Shown here piece after piece: positions 1 to 6,395 of a DNA stretch of 41,433 bases. A program made the position numbers and the translations under genes. A model generated the notes under the pieces. It ran no database searches, was not told where the DNA came from, and saw only the letters and a program-made list of their open reading frames with translations. The first letter of the stretch is position 1, and each line of letters opens with the position of its first letter. Source of the DNA: a virus; the IMG/VR virus record IMGVR_UViG_3300048839_000432, positions 1-41,433 of that record; one strand, 5' to 3'.

Positions 1-217
1 CACACTCAAATCTATGCTGCCCGTCAATTATTTCATACTTTTCATTCACAATAATTACAGTAAATAAATAGTTTTCAGAAATTGATTTTTTCAACCGTGA
101 TAAATGAATGATGTTTTTGTTTCTGTTACCCTCAATCGGTTTGAATAGAAAGTAATCTGTTGTTGTGTGAACTTGGTTACTGTGCTTCACCATTGGTTCT
201 GTTTTAAAATTATTCAT
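1..217 (-). CDS. ParB-like nuclease-fold protein, N-terminal part (runs off left end)
   Basis: 72 codons are readable before the window edge. Residues 63-72 read IIDGQHRFEC, the signature of the ParB N-terminal/sulfiredoxin-like fold seen in ParB-related phage proteins. The start ATG (217) is 65 bp from the first attC-like site. The C-terminus is probably the partial CDS at the right end of the window (41174-41433): the reading frames are compatible across the join (1 + 2 leftover bases), and the cassette boxes on either side match each other. A direct join would look too short for this family, so some middle sequence is probably missing. The role is unknown; DNA binding or nuclease activity is only inferred from the fold. 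Confidence 0.75.
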   Translation of the reverse strand, partial: MNNFKTEPMVKHSNQVHTTTDYFLFKPIEGNRNKNIIHLSRLKKSISENYLFTVIIVNEKYEIIDGQHRFEC

Positions 218-281
218 TTGTTTTATATTGGGTTTTATAACTCCGCCCAGAAGTTTTGTTTTAATTAGAGAAAGGCACTAC

Positions 282-375
282 TGCTAACAGCGTATATAAG
301 AAATGGCACATAAACATTTGTGCTAAATTTCAACATCCTACAAGTGCCACTTCTCATATACGCAAAACGTTAGCA
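282..375 (+). other. attC-like site 1
   Basis: R'' box TGCTAAC (282-288) and R' box GTTAGCA (369-375) flank an imperfect inverted repeat. The left arm begins GCGTATAT after R'', and the right arm ends ATATACGC before AAAAC and R'; about 18 of 20 positions pair. A loop separates the arms. The layout matches integron attC sites; recombination activity is inferred. Confidence 0.7.
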
Positions 376-381
376 CCAATA

Positions 382-657
382 CTACGTTATCTTTTTCAAT
401 TCAGAAATCAGAAAATCAATAGCGTGTCTACCAACGTGATATTGCAATGATGGTGTTCCTCCGTAAGTTGGGATTAAAAACACTAAAATATCATCGTACA
501 TTCTGTATATTTCAGCAAATCCATAATCGCTTTCAGGGATGAAAACCATGTCGCAATCAACACCATTATCATCAATCTTTGTATTGTATGGCAAATCAAG
601 TATTGCTTGTTTTAATTTGTCATTATATAAATTTAGTTCAATTCTCATAATCCGCAC
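382..657 (-). CDS. Cassette protein of unknown function, 91 aa
   Basis: A single minus-strand gene fills the cassette between R' 369 and R'' 661. The product is a mixed alpha/beta, acidic small protein with a GGTPSLQYHV segment near residues 66-75 and an amphipathic C-terminal helix. An internal ATG at codon 4 (648) is an alternative start. No family is recognised. Its stop lies 12 bp inside the cassette start, as is usual for this array. Transcription must come from the right (minus strand), through attC-like site 2 or from a promoter within it. Confidence 0.75.
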   Translation of the reverse strand: MRIMRIELNLYNDKLKQAILDLPYNTKIDDNGVDCDMVFIPESDYGFAEIYRMYDDILVFLIPTYGGTPSLQYHVGRHAIDFLISELKKIT

Positions 658-660
658 TGG

Positions 661-756
661 TGCTAACAGCGTATATACAAGATACGCCTACAAGCATTTG
701 TTTATAATTTAAAATTTATCGTTTGGCGTACCTCGTATATACGCAAACCGTTATAT
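661..756 (+). other. attC-like site 2
   Basis: R'' TGCTAAC (661-667) and R' GTTATAT (750-756). The stem GCGTATATAC / GTATATACGC pairs perfectly over 10 bp, with a second helix ATACGCC / GGCGTA after short unpaired bases. The left arm resembles sites 1 and 4. Confidence 0.7.
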
Positions 757-762
757 GCAATG

Positions 763-1014
763 CTAATAATCCCAACTTGAACGAACATCAATATCTCTTG
801 TTACATCCATTACTTCATTATATCCAAGTTCATCTTTTATCTTTTGTGGTGTTCGTTCAAGAACAAAATCTATCTCATTCTCTAAAATAGACATACTTTC
901 AGTAAAATGATTTGCTATATCTTCTGCAATATCTCTTAGTTCACTCAATCTATCATATTTATCTTTGATAGATTTTGTATCCTTAATTCTTTTATTTAAT
1001 TCTTCTATATTCAT
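763..1014 (-). CDS. Cassette protein, coiled-coil, 83 aa
   Basis: The start is taken at ATG 1014 (protein begins MNIEELNKRI) rather than further upstream, because upstream codons run into the cassette boundary. The protein is strongly helical with heptad-like spacing of I/L over residues 4-60 and ends DVRSSWDY. No enzyme motif is visible. It is the only gene between R' 750 and the collapsed site at 1039-1061. Function unknown; a coiled-coil partner or inhibitor of a host protein is possible but unsupported. Confidence 0.7.
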   Translation of the reverse strand: MNIEELNKRIKDTKSIKDKYDRLSELRDIAEDIANHFTESMSILENEIDFVLERTPQKIKDELGYNEVMDVTRDIDVRSSWDY

Positions 1015-1038
1015 AATTTCAATTTTTAAATCCGCACT

Positions 1039-1061
1039 GCATATACACCAAACCGTTAGGC
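1039..1061 (+). other. Collapsed attC-like site 3
   Basis: Only the outer boxes remain. GCATATAC (1039-1046) is the expected cassette end for start 750 but lacks one A. It is followed directly by ACCAAACC and R' GTTAGGC (1055-1061). The hairpin body present in neighbouring sites is missing, consistent with an internal deletion. Confidence 0.55.
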
Positions 1062-1067
1062 ACAATA

Positions 1068-1265
1068 TTAATTCGCCTTACGAAACTGCTTCTCGTTCTT
1101 TTTCTTATTTTTATTTCTGGTTTCAATCTTCTTTTTAACATACTCCAATTCTGATTCCCAATAAGAAGCAGTTTTATCATCCCCCTTAGATTTTGCTTCT
1201 TTAACCAATTTAGGATATTCAATATCTCTTTTCTTTATCAAATTTTTAGTGTCTTGCATAATCAA
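1068..1265 (-). CDS. Cassette protein, lysine-rich, 65 aa
   Basis: Very basic and helical (many K/E/R residues, KNKKKNEKQ near the C-terminus), which suggests nucleic-acid or protein binding; no family is recognised. The start may be ATG 1265 or the third codon, ATG 1259. It is the only gene in the cassette from R' 1055 to R'' 1281, and its stop is 7 bp from the R' box. Confidence 0.65.
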   Translation of the reverse strand: MIMQDTKNLIKKRDIEYPKLVKEAKSKGDDKTASYWESELEYVKKKIETRNKNKKKNEKQFRKAN

Positions 1266-1274
1266 AAATACTGT

Positions 1275-1368
1275 GCCTAACAGCGTATATGTGCAATACG
1301 CTTCAAGCGGTTAGTAATAATTTAAAGTTTCGTTACTGCGTACTGCACATATACGCAAAACGTTATAG
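1275..1368 (+). other. attC-like site 4
   Basis: R'' GCCTAAC (1275-1281) and R' GTTATAG (1362-1368). The arms GCGTATATGTGCA and TGCACATATACGC pair perfectly over 13 bp, followed by TACGC / GCGTA after one mismatch. This is among the best-preserved hairpins of the set. Confidence 0.72.
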
Positions 1369-1398
1369 GTAATTGTTTTAAAAATTCCAACCGCACCG

Positions 1399-1650
1399 TT
1401 ATACAGTTATATCAATCGTTTTCAAATAATCGAAATACTCCTGTCTTGTTTGCATCATCCAAGCAGCATAAGCGTGTGCTGTTCTGCATAGTTCTTTTTT
1501 AATGTCTTGCATTTCTTCATCGGTTTTCTTTTCGCCAATCTCTCCCTTATTATCAAGTAGTGGTGATTTGGCTACTAATGCCTGTAATGCTGCTGCTGCG
1601 TAATTGTCGTAAATTGAATTTTCCATTTTGTTTTTAGTTTTTAATGCCAC
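1399..1650 (-). CDS. Cassette protein, 83 aa, alanine-rich helical
   Basis: Helical protein with an IYDNYAAAALQAL segment and a second helix with AHAYAAWMMQ. Similar Ala-rich small proteins are common hypothetical genes of Bacteroidetes phages, from memory only. The start is ATG 1650 or ATG 1626 (MENSIYDNY). The cassette ends (1362 and 1678) are complementary over 25 bp with a single mismatch at position 11. Function unknown. Confidence 0.75.
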   Translation of the reverse strand: MALKTKNKMENSIYDNYAAAALQALVAKSPLLDNKGEIGEKKTDEEMQDIKKELCRTAHAYAAWMMQTRQEYFDYLKTIDITV

Positions 1651-1671
1651 CCTAATTTTTAAAACAACTAC

Positions 1672-1765
1672 CTATAACATAGGGTTGGGCAAAATGCCGC
1701 AGGTAGTTTTGTGCTAATATTGAGGTTTTCGTTAGCGGCACTTCGCCAACCCTCGTCCGTTCCCA
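1672..1765 (+). other. attC-like site 5
   Basis: R'' CTATAAC (1672-1678); R' GTTCCCA (1759-1765) is atypical. The arms AGGGTTGGGC and GCCAACCCT pair with one extra base on the left arm, followed by TGCCGC / GCGGCA. It differs in sequence from sites 1-4 and marks the right end of this array segment. Confidence 0.62.
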
Positions 1766-1938
1766 AACTGCAACCCCATTGACTTCTGCAACTTTTCAGC
1801 AAAAATATTCCCGAAATATTTGTTGTTGTTTTGGCGAAAATTCCGCACCAAATTCAAACAGGCAGGGGCGAATATCACGTTCCCTCTACACGAATGAATG
1901 ATTGCACGTATGCGTTTGTAGTCTTGTTTAATTTTCAT
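1732..1938 (-). CDS. Hypothetical phage protein, 68 aa
   Basis: Last gene of a tightly overlapping minus-strand run (it overlaps the upstream gene by 4 bases at 1935-1938). It is basic, with a helical IRAIIHSC segment and LVRNFRQNN near the middle. Its last ~11 codons lie inside attC-like site 5, so the recombination site has supplied or replaced the C-terminus. No family recognised. Confidence 0.7.
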   Translation of the reverse strand: MKIKQDYKRIRAIIHSCRGNVIFAPACLNLVRNFRQNNNKYFGNIFAEKLQKSMGLQFGNGRGLAKCR

Positions 1939-2117
1939 AAAATCGGTTTTAGTTTAAGTCCTATTTCTGTTCGTAATTGTAGTTTGCCACCTTTATATTC
2001 CGGCAATTTCTTTCGTTTTTGTAACTCGTATTGCACAAGTCCGACATTGGTACTCCTGAACAACTGCCGTATCTGACCGCAGTAGATGAACGTCAATATG
2101 TAGGTTGTTGGTTTCAT
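1935..2117 (-). CDS. Hypothetical phage protein, 60 aa
   Basis: Coupled to both neighbours by 4-base overlaps (2114-2117 upstream, 1935-1938 downstream), which argues for a real translationally coupled operon. The basic protein begins MKPTTYILTFIYCGQIRQLF and contains VQYELQKRKKLPEYKGG. Function unknown. Confidence 0.65.
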   Translation of the reverse strand: MKPTTYILTFIYCGQIRQLFRSTNVGLVQYELQKRKKLPEYKGGKLQLRTEIGLKLKPIL

Positions 2118-2347
2118 TTAATTTTATAGTCGTCAAAATCGCAAACGGACCGAGCAAGAATATGACCTCTATCTTCATGTGCCTGTATCGCTGAATCCCA
2201 AGTATTGCCATGCTGCTCACGTTCTTTTTGTTTTGCTATTGCCATTGTAAATGTTAATGTTTCTAATAAATCGCCATCGTGTGCGAAATGGCTCTTTATA
2301 TTTTCGTAGAACCATTCTACCGCTGTTTGTTCTGCATTTGTACTCAT
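2114..2347 (-). CDS. Hypothetical phage protein, 77 aa
   Basis: The N-terminal part (QTAVEWFYENI, then AIAKQKEREQHG) is of a type often seen in small hypothetical proteins of Bacteroidetes phages, recognised by style and not by search. Acidic and helical. Overlaps the next gene by 4 bases and lies 3 bp after the gene that starts at 2575. Function unknown. Confidence 0.72.
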   Translation of the reverse strand: MSTNAEQTAVEWFYENIKSHFAHDGDLLETLTFTMAIAKQKEREQHGNTWDSAIQAHEDRGHILARSVCDFDDYKIK

Positions 2348-2350
2348 TGG

Positions 2351-2575
2351 TTATCTTTTTTTTCTTCTTTGTTTTGCCTTACGCTGCTGACCTCGATAGC
2401 TGTCTACCGTGTGTTTGTTTGGAAAATAAATAGGACTTGTTTGGTAAATCCTATTTTCGTCTATTATTTCGTACCGATTGCTGATAGGAATAGAATTGTC
2501 GAGTAATTCGTTTTTCTGCGTTTTTGCAATTGCTGCCATTGCCATCGTTGCTAATACTAAATTGTTTTTTTTCAT
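2351..2575 (-). CDS. Small protein with hydrophobic N-terminus and very basic tail, 74 aa
   Basis: Starts MKKNNLVLATMAMAAIAK, a signal-like hydrophobic stretch rich in A and M, and ends in a run of K/R/Q (KAKQRRKKR). The same architecture (Met/Ala-rich N-terminus, basic C-terminus) recurs in the gene at 4755-5009. The hydrophobic segment is short for a membrane anchor. Role unknown. Confidence 0.65.
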   Translation of the reverse strand: MKKNNLVLATMAMAAIAKTQKNELLDNSIPISNRYEIIDENRIYQTSPIYFPNKHTVDSYRGQQRKAKQRRKKR

Positions 2576-2592
2576 AGTTGGTTTTTTTTAAA

Positions 2593-2874
2593 TTATAAAT
2601 ACGTATGTGTGTATGTGAAGTTATCCCATTCCTTTTGCTCTGCTAGTTCTCGCTCATCTTCTTCATTTGCTGCTCGAAAGCAACCTGTAAGCAATCTGTC
2701 CTCTATGCTGCCGAAGATAGCATCTATCCAATCTTCAGACGGTTCTAGCCCGTCTACTCGCAACACCTCTACTTCATCGTTCTTGCGGTCGTAATCAACC
2801 TCTAGGTCGTAGCCGCAGCAACGCAACTGCAATCTGTAATTATCTTTCGTAAATTCGTCAATAGTGTGCTTCAT
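2593..2874 (-). CDS. Hypothetical acidic protein, 93 aa
   Basis: Highly acidic (EEDERELAEQKE near the C-terminus), with an RLQLRCCGYDLEVDYD strand-like segment at residues 14-29. Possibly a DNA mimic on charge alone, but that is speculation. It sits between genes of the same minus operon, 12 bp from the upstream gene. Confidence 0.7.
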   Translation of the reverse strand: MKHTIDEFTKDNYRLQLRCCGYDLEVDYDRKNDEVEVLRVDGLEPSEDWIDAIFGSIEDRLLTGCFRAANEEDERELAEQKEWDNFTYTHTYL

Positions 2875-2886
2875 GGCTATTTGTTT

Positions 2887-3276
2887 TTAGTTAATTTTAT
2901 TTTTTAATTTAAAGACCAAACAATCAGCCATATAAGTTACAATATCGTCTTCATTATTAAAAACCTTTTCGTCTTGCAACGCATTTTCTGAAAAATCGCC
3001 ATCTTCATCAATTCCCCAAGTGGTCGTGAATGTTTTGTCGGAATAGTCAAAATTAAATCCGTAGTCTAATTGAATTTCGTAGGCTAAAGACTTTTCTGTT
3101 TTAGCTTCGTGCGTAGCTAATCTAACGCCTAAGCAAGAATAAACATCGTTTAATTTTGAGTTGCTATAACACGCAACCAATAAATAGGCAGCTTCGCTTT
3201 TGTCTGATTTGCAAACATTAAAATCAAAATTCAGCTTACTTGCGGCTTTTTCTAAGATTTGCGTAAATACGTTCAT
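2887..3276 (-). CDS. Hypothetical protein, 129 aa
   Basis: Acidic alpha/beta protein with a C-terminal segment NEDDIVTYMADCLVFKL. It is first in a local operon: a host-type -7 box (TATATTTG on the minus strand) lies at 3308-3315, 32 bp upstream of ATG 3276. No motif recognised. Confidence 0.72.
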   Translation of the reverse strand: MNVFTQILEKAASKLNFDFNVCKSDKSEAAYLLVACYSNSKLNDVYSCLGVRLATHEAKTEKSLAYEIQLDYGFNFDYSDKTFTTTWGIDEDGDFSENALQDEKVFNNEDDIVTYMADCLVFKLKNKIN

Positions 3277-3307
3277 GGTTTTTAGTTATTTTTAAAGTTT
3301 CAATAGG

Positions 3308-3315
3308 CAAATATA
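3308..3315 (-). promoter_or_regulatory. Bacteroidetes-type -7 box
   Basis: Minus-strand TATATTTG fits TAnnTTTG. It lies upstream of the gene at 2887-3276 and could drive the run down to 1732. The -33 element is not clear. Confidence 0.5.
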
Positions 3316-3423
3316 CACATATTTATTTAATATTAAACAATATTATTAAATATTTATCTAAAATATATCTAACTGCTTGATATTCAAATAGAATAATTTT
3401 TGTTTTTGTTCATTTATTTAGTA

Positions 3424-3588
3424 TTATTTCAATAATTTATCCGCAAATTCAAGTGCATACACCACATCGAACTTACTTACCTTGCCAGTTACCCAATAGC
3501 TAACAATGTCATACGCTGCTACAATGGGGAATACTATTAATATAGCAATTATTGCAATTGGTAAGGTAATTATCCATTTAATGTCCAT
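3424..3588 (-). CDS. Small membrane protein, 54 aa
   Basis: The start is taken at ATG 3588 (MDIKWIITLPIAIIAILIVF), which leaves a short protein with one clear hydrophobic segment at residues 5-25 followed by a soluble tail. The longer upstream extension overlaps the RusA-like gene in another frame and is less likely. Role unknown; a small phage membrane protein. Confidence 0.6.
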   Translation of the reverse strand: MDIKWIITLPIAIIAILIVFPIVAAYDIVSYWVTGKVSKFDVVYALEFADKLLK

Positions 3589-3607
3589 TTTATTAGTATT
3601 TATTGTT

Positions 3608-3985
3608 TTATAATATTGTACCAAACGGCAATAATTCGATGTCGCAACAAACGTAACTCCTGTTTTTGTCAAGACCAAAAATGTCCTTAAAATTACCAAC
3701 GAACTTAACACTATCAATGGGCAGTATTTTAGCTTGGACCAACCCATCTAATACGAACTTCTTGGCAAAGGCAATATTATCATGGTCGATTTTGTTGTTC
3801 GGAGCAAACCACGTAAAGACAATATCGACCTTGTAGGCGATTTGTTCCCTAGTTTGGCTCATGGCGATTATCGCTACCCTATTCGTTGCTTTCTTCTTCA
3901 TTGCCGAAGCGATGTACTTGTTAGTGCGTTCGGCTGAAATATACTCGTTCAGCGTTGGTAGGGGGGTGTTTATGACTATTTTCAT
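3608..3985 (-). CDS. rusA: RusA-like Holliday junction resolvase, 125 aa
   Basis: Length and order fit the RusA family: an N-terminal strand then TLNEYISAERTNKYIASAMK (residues 11-30), then KIDHDN at 65-70 supplying paired acidic residues (D67, D69), then VLDGL and further acids near 80-91. RusA cuts Holliday junctions using clustered aspartates; in phages it resolves recombination or replication intermediates. It overlaps the upstream gene by 4 bases (3982-3985) and lies in the same operon as the NinB-like gene, forming a recombination unit. Confidence 0.82.
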   Translation of the reverse strand: MKIVINTPLPTLNEYISAERTNKYIASAMKKKATNRVAIIAMSQTREQIAYKVDIVFTWFAPNNKIDHDNIAFAKKFVLDGLVQAKILPIDSVKFVGNFKDIFGLDKNRSYVCCDIELLPFGTIL

Positions 3986-4260
3986 TTATCTTTTATTTGC
4001 CCATGAATTAATTTTCCGTTTTCATCTACTCTGTAAAATTGAAATAATTCATTTCCTATTGGTATTCTAGTAATTCCACCCGACAAAATGCAGCATTTAT
4101 CACTCATAGCGATTCTTTTTTCGGTCATAATTTTATAATAAAAATCGGGCTTATTGTAATAATCCAACCACATTGCATCAGAAACAATGATACCTTTTTC
4201 TATTTTATCTCCGTTATTAACTAATACTGTATCGCCTTGTTTGTATTTCGGGTTTTTCAT
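3982..4260 (-). CDS. Hypothetical protein, 92 aa
   Basis: Begins MKNPKYKQGDTVLV, a small beta-barrel-like start resembling phage proteins with a KOW/SH3-like fold, though this is only an impression. Coupled by a 4-base overlap to the RusA-like gene and separated by 4 bp from the NinB-like gene. Function unknown. Confidence 0.7.
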   Translation of the reverse strand: MKNPKYKQGDTVLVNNGDKIEKGIIVSDAMWLDYYNKPDFYYKIMTEKRIAMSDKCCILSGGITRIPIGNELFQFYRVDENGKLIHGQIKDK

Positions 4261-4264
4261 TTAT

Positions 4265-4702
4265 TTAAAATTTCATTTCTAATTCCTCATTCGGATATGG
4301 CAGTTGAATGTCGAACATCTCCGCTGCCCATTGTATAACATCTTCGATAAATGAGTTCAGTTCCGTTGTAGTCATCTCACTTGTTCCTTGTATTCGCTGC
4401 CCGATAACCTCGCCTGTGCTTTCATTTATAACGTCAATTAAAGCGAACTTAAACTTGCATAAATCCTTTACTTCTTGGGCTGTAAATTTATTACCGAGTT
4501 CGTTAAGTTCGTTGGCAAATATAGTAAATAGTAAATGGAGGTATCTGTTTTGCTGCCCTGTTCTTTTTTTCTTTTTTTTCTCGATTGACAAAACAATTTC
4601 TTTGCCCTCGAAAGACTTTATTGTATCTTCGATTAGCTTACGGTTGCGGCTAAGTCGCCCATTTTCTACCTTAGATATTATTTCAATTTTCATTATCTGC
4701 AA
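4265..4702 (-). CDS. ninB: NinB/Orf-like recombination protein, 145 aa
   Basis: The central RTGQQNRYLHLLF (about residues 47-59) followed by an acidic helix, KDLCKFKF and a C-terminal SFIEDVIQWAAE segment match the NinB (lambda Orf) family. NinB binds ssDNA and SSB and helps load the phage annealing protein. The start is ATG 4702 or ATG 4693 (MKIEIISK). It precedes the RusA-like gene, the usual company of NinB in lambdoid and Bacteroidetes phages. Confidence 0.82.
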   Translation of the reverse strand: MQIMKIEIISKVENGRLSRNRKLIEDTIKSFEGKEIVLSIEKKKKKRTGQQNRYLHLLFTIFANELNELGNKFTAQEVKDLCKFKFALIDVINESTGEVIGQRIQGTSEMTTTELNSFIEDVIQWAAEMFDIQLPYPNEELEMKF

Positions 4703-4731
4703 TTAATTGTTTGATATTCTGTTAGTTATTG

Positions 4732-4760
4732 GCGTTATGGCGGATAGCCGCTAGTTATAA
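4732..4760 (+). other. Decayed attC-like boundary
   Basis: R' GTTATAA (4754-4760) starts a cassette whose complementary end is at 5042-5051. Left of it only a short GGCGGATAGCC inverted segment and GGCGTTATGG remain, so the full hairpin is absent. Confidence 0.4.
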
Positions 4761-5009
4761 CCAATGCCGCTTCCGTGCCTTTTTATCGGCTGACTTTTGG
4801 TTTAAAGCCCACAAGCTATTTTCACCGTAAAAAAATTCGGTTAATCCTTGTGCTTTATATCTTTCAATTTCCGCTTTGGCTAATCTTACCTTGCGTTCTT
4901 CATCTGTTTCTTTGGGTTCTCTAAAATCAGGTGTCGTTCCTGAACTTCCTCCGTAGGCTAAAGCTGTCATCATTGCAGCCATTCCTATCATTGATTTCAT
5001 TTTACTCAT
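4755..5009 (-). CDS. Cassette protein with hydrophobic N-terminus, 84 aa
   Basis: Starts MSKMKSMIGMAAMMTALAYG, a Met/Ala-rich hydrophobic stretch. It continues with an acidic/basic helix (ETDEERKVRLAKAEIERY) and ends KKARKRHWL. Its stop TAA (4755-4757) lies inside the R' box itself. The architecture echoes the gene at 2351-2575. Function unknown. Confidence 0.7.
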   Translation of the reverse strand: MSKMKSMIGMAAMMTALAYGGSSGTTPDFREPKETDEERKVRLAKAEIERYKAQGLTEFFYGENSLWALNQKSADKKARKRHWL

Positions 5010-5044
5010 TTTTTTACTATTTTATTGTTAAACAATGGCACTGG

Positions 5045-5110
5045 TTATAACAGCACCTAAAACGCAAATGGCTGAAAAAGCCATCAGCGTTTAGCTGCAA
5101 AGCGTTATTT
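5045..5110 (+). other. attC-like site 6 (short form)
   Basis: R'' TTATAAC (5045-5051) and R' GTTATTT (5104-5110), 66 bp. After R'' comes AGCACCTAAAACGC, then GGCT / AGCC around a short loop, then GCGTTTAGCTGC. Nearly the same outer arms as site 12 (37436-37503). Confidence 0.68.
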
Positions 5111-5293
5111 CAATTCCAACGTCCAACCCTTGTTTACATATTTTTTTACCTTTTTTTTCATTAGTTTGCAACGCCAAAAATAGTTGTAAACCGTATATTG
5201 GTGGAACGGCAGTTGAACATCTTTGAACACCTGCGTCAAGCCCTTGTGCTGCGATACAACGCCAGTCGGGTCGGTTACTACAATCTTATACAT
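5105..5293 (-). CDS. Cassette protein, basic, 62 aa
   Basis: Begins MYKIVVTDPTGVVSQHKGL and ends KKYVNKGWTLELK; small, basic and possibly a beta/alpha nucleic-acid binder. The stop TAA lies inside R' box 5104-5110. It overlaps the HTH gene upstream by 8 bases, so the two form a pair in one cassette. Function unknown. Confidence 0.65.
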   Translation of the reverse strand: MYKIVVTDPTGVVSQHKGLTQVFKDVQLPFHQYTVYNYFWRCKLMKKKVKKYVNKGWTLELK

Positions 5294-5534
5294 TCATATA
5301 ATTATTTATGCGTTTACGTTGTGCTGCCGTGATAGTGGGCAGTGAATAGCGGAGGTAATGCGTTTTCGTTTTTTTGTTTTCCTGTGGAGTACGTAGGCAA
5401 CGGAATTGCAGGTCTTTCTCTAATTCTCCTATTCGAGTGTTTAATTTAACGGTATTAAACATCTTGACACCGTCTAAGGTAGTTAATGATTTACCTTTTA
5501 TCAAGGCTTTTAATATTTCTTTTTTCTTTGTCAT
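5286..5534 (-). CDS. Winged-helix/HTH DNA-binding protein, 82 aa
   Basis: The start is taken at ATG 5534 (MTKKKEILKALIKGKSLTTL). Residues 6-47 show helix (EILKALIKG), turn, helix (TTLDGVKMF) and helix (LNTRIGELEKDL), followed by a wing-like strand ending HYLRYSLP. This resembles the HTH_39-type domain of phage regulators in which the sequence reads ..LTxLDA..xF...RL..RI..L. Probable transcriptional regulator of early genes; the target is unknown. It shares a cassette with the 62-aa gene. Confidence 0.72.
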   Translation of the reverse strand: MTKKKEILKALIKGKSLTTLDGVKMFNTVKLNTRIGELEKDLQFRCLRTPQENKKTKTHYLRYSLPTITAAQRKRINNYMNV

Positions 5535-5562
5535 TTTATTTAATTTTATCTGCACGTTAATT

Positions 5563-5610
5563 TTGAAGCGTGATTTCAAGGCTACGCTTCTTAGCCTCAA
5601 ACTGTTATAA
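5563..5610 (+). other. Decayed attC-like site
   Basis: R' GTTATAA (5604-5610) is preceded by a GAAGCG...CGCTTC inverted repeat and GGCT / AGCC, but no R'' matching start 5104 is present. Probably a degenerate site. Confidence 0.4.
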
Positions 5611-5616
5611 GCCATT

Positions 5617-5757
5617 TTAATACAGGTTTCTGTAATCTTCAATCCATGCACGTTTACCACATTTTCTACATTCAATAGTTCTTATCTGTGTATCGCAATC
5701 CCATTTTTCGTGGTTGCATCGGTGTTGTTTATACCACAATAAAAAACGGCTTATCAC
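5617..5757 (-). CDS. Zinc-ribbon mini-protein, 46 aa, GTG start
   Basis: Reads from GTG 5757, whose bases overlap the upstream stop as GTGA. It contains a C/H cluster: RCNHEKWDC near residues 13-21, then ECRKCGKRAW at 29-38, giving a plausible four-ligand zinc site. The whole gene fits between cassette start 5604 and the matching end GGCTTATCAC (5748-5757). No ATG is available, so the GTGA coupling decides the start. Function unknown; zinc ribbons in small phage proteins often bind nucleic acid. Confidence 0.6.
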   Translation of the reverse strand: MISRFLLWYKQHRCNHEKWDCDTQIRTIECRKCGKRAWIEDYRNLY

Positions 5758-5942
5758 AGTTTAGATGTATCAAGAGTACAAGACTTTCCACTACCTCTTA
5801 TTTTCCCTGACAAATATGATTTATCATTGTAACACCATCCGTGCCCCCAAGACGCTTCATACCTAAAATAAACACATTTCTCACAATTACTACTGCTAAC
5901 AGCACACATCTCAATGTTTTCGTTTTCTTTTTTCTTTGTCAT
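5754..5942 (-). CDS. Cysteine-rich small protein, 62 aa
   Basis: The start is taken at ATG 5942, because ATG 5957 would overlap the -7 box at 5955-5962. Cysteines: MCAVSSSNCEKCVYF then GWCYND and GKSC, a probable zinc site. The segment encoding CAVSS contains CTGCTAACAGCAC on the plus strand, an R''-like remnant, so the N-terminus may once have come from an attC-like site as in the right array. It is the first gene of the leftward transcript. Confidence 0.65.
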   Translation of the reverse strand: MTKKKENENIEMCAVSSSNCEKCVYFRYEASWGHGWCYNDKSYLSGKIRGSGKSCTLDTSKL

Positions 5943-5954
5943 AAGTTTTTTTTG

Positions 5955-5962
5955 CAAATATA
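5955..5962 (-). promoter_or_regulatory. Leftward host-type promoter -7 box
   Basis: Minus-strand TATATTTG. The predicted start would leave only a few leader nucleotides before ATG 5942. It is the main candidate for driving the leftward operon from 5942. Confidence 0.6.
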
Positions 5963-6022
5963 AATATTAAATTCAAATATTAATTTATTTTATGAAAAAT
6001 TTTTTATGAATTGATTTTTTTG

Positions 6023-6030
6023 TATTTTTG
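6023..6030 (+). promoter_or_regulatory. Rightward host-type promoter -7 box
   Basis: TATTTTTG fits TAnnTTTG and lies 23 bp before ATG 6054. With the leftward box at 5955 it makes this the divergence point of the genome. Confidence 0.55.
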
Positions 6031-6053
6031 CGGTAAACTAAAAACAAAACGAA

Positions 6054-6317
6054 ATGACCGATTTAGAAATTTTTGACAAATGGCACAAAACCACAATCGC
6101 CCAATATTCTATCACAGAGAATTGGCAAGTAGGTGCAATAATTGAATTTGCTAAATATTACCATACACAGAAATTGAAGTCGTACAATGAAGCCCCTGAA
6201 TGTCCTAAATGCGGTGCAGACGATACCAAACAAAGTTGTATAGGAAAATGGGACGATGGTAAAGAATATAGGTGTGATGATTGTGGTAATGAATTTGAAT
6301 TCAATCATTTCGCCTAA
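6054..6317 (+). CDS. Zinc-ribbon protein, 87 aa
   Basis: The C-terminal half carries CPKCGADDTKQSC and YRCDDCGNEFEF (about residues 50-83), a two-knuckle zinc ribbon like those in transcription-associated or transposase-end zinc ribbons. The N-terminal half is helical (DLEIFDKWHKTT). It is the first rightward gene, with its own promoter, and is followed by a gene-free stretch of 686 bp. An early regulatory role is possible; not proven. Confidence 0.75.
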   Translation: MTDLEIFDKWHKTTIAQYSITENWQVGAIIEFAKYYHTQKLKSYNEAPECPKCGADDTKQSCIGKWDDGKEYRCDDCGNEFEFNHFA

Positions 6318-6395
6318 CGTACCGATGCTTTATTTAGTTTTAAAATTGCTCACAACTTTAAATATTCCAAAAAAAACATTTAATAAAAAAAATTG

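Larger units (their letters stand above)
282..1765. mobile_element. Left integron-like cassette array (continues across the window ends)
   Basis: Successive attC-like sites (R' boxes at 369, 750, 1055, 1362, 1759) enclose one small minus-strand gene each. Cassette starts and ends are complementary to each other: 369/667, 750/1039, 1055/1281 and 1362/1678, the last matching 24 of 25 bp. The cassette left of 282 has its matching start at 41122, so the array wraps around the window ends. No integrase gene is present in the window. Confidence 0.7.
4754..5757. mobile_element. Small cassette island inside the early minus-strand region
   Basis: Cassette starts at 4754, 5104 and 5604. Two have matching ends (GGTTATAAC ending at 5051, GGCTTATCAC ending at 5757). 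Only site 6 has an intact hairpin. It looks like an older, partly decayed version of the large array at 33907-38896. Confidence 0.55.

Noticed and set aside
3589-3747. N-terminal extension of the 54-aa membrane protein gene
   Set aside because: It overlaps the RusA-like coding sequence in another frame and adds a composition unlike a real protein start.
6341-6349. Fourth TAAAATTGC
   Set aside because: There is no GAAACAC 19 nt upstream (the sequence there is TAACGTA), so it was not counted as a late promoter.
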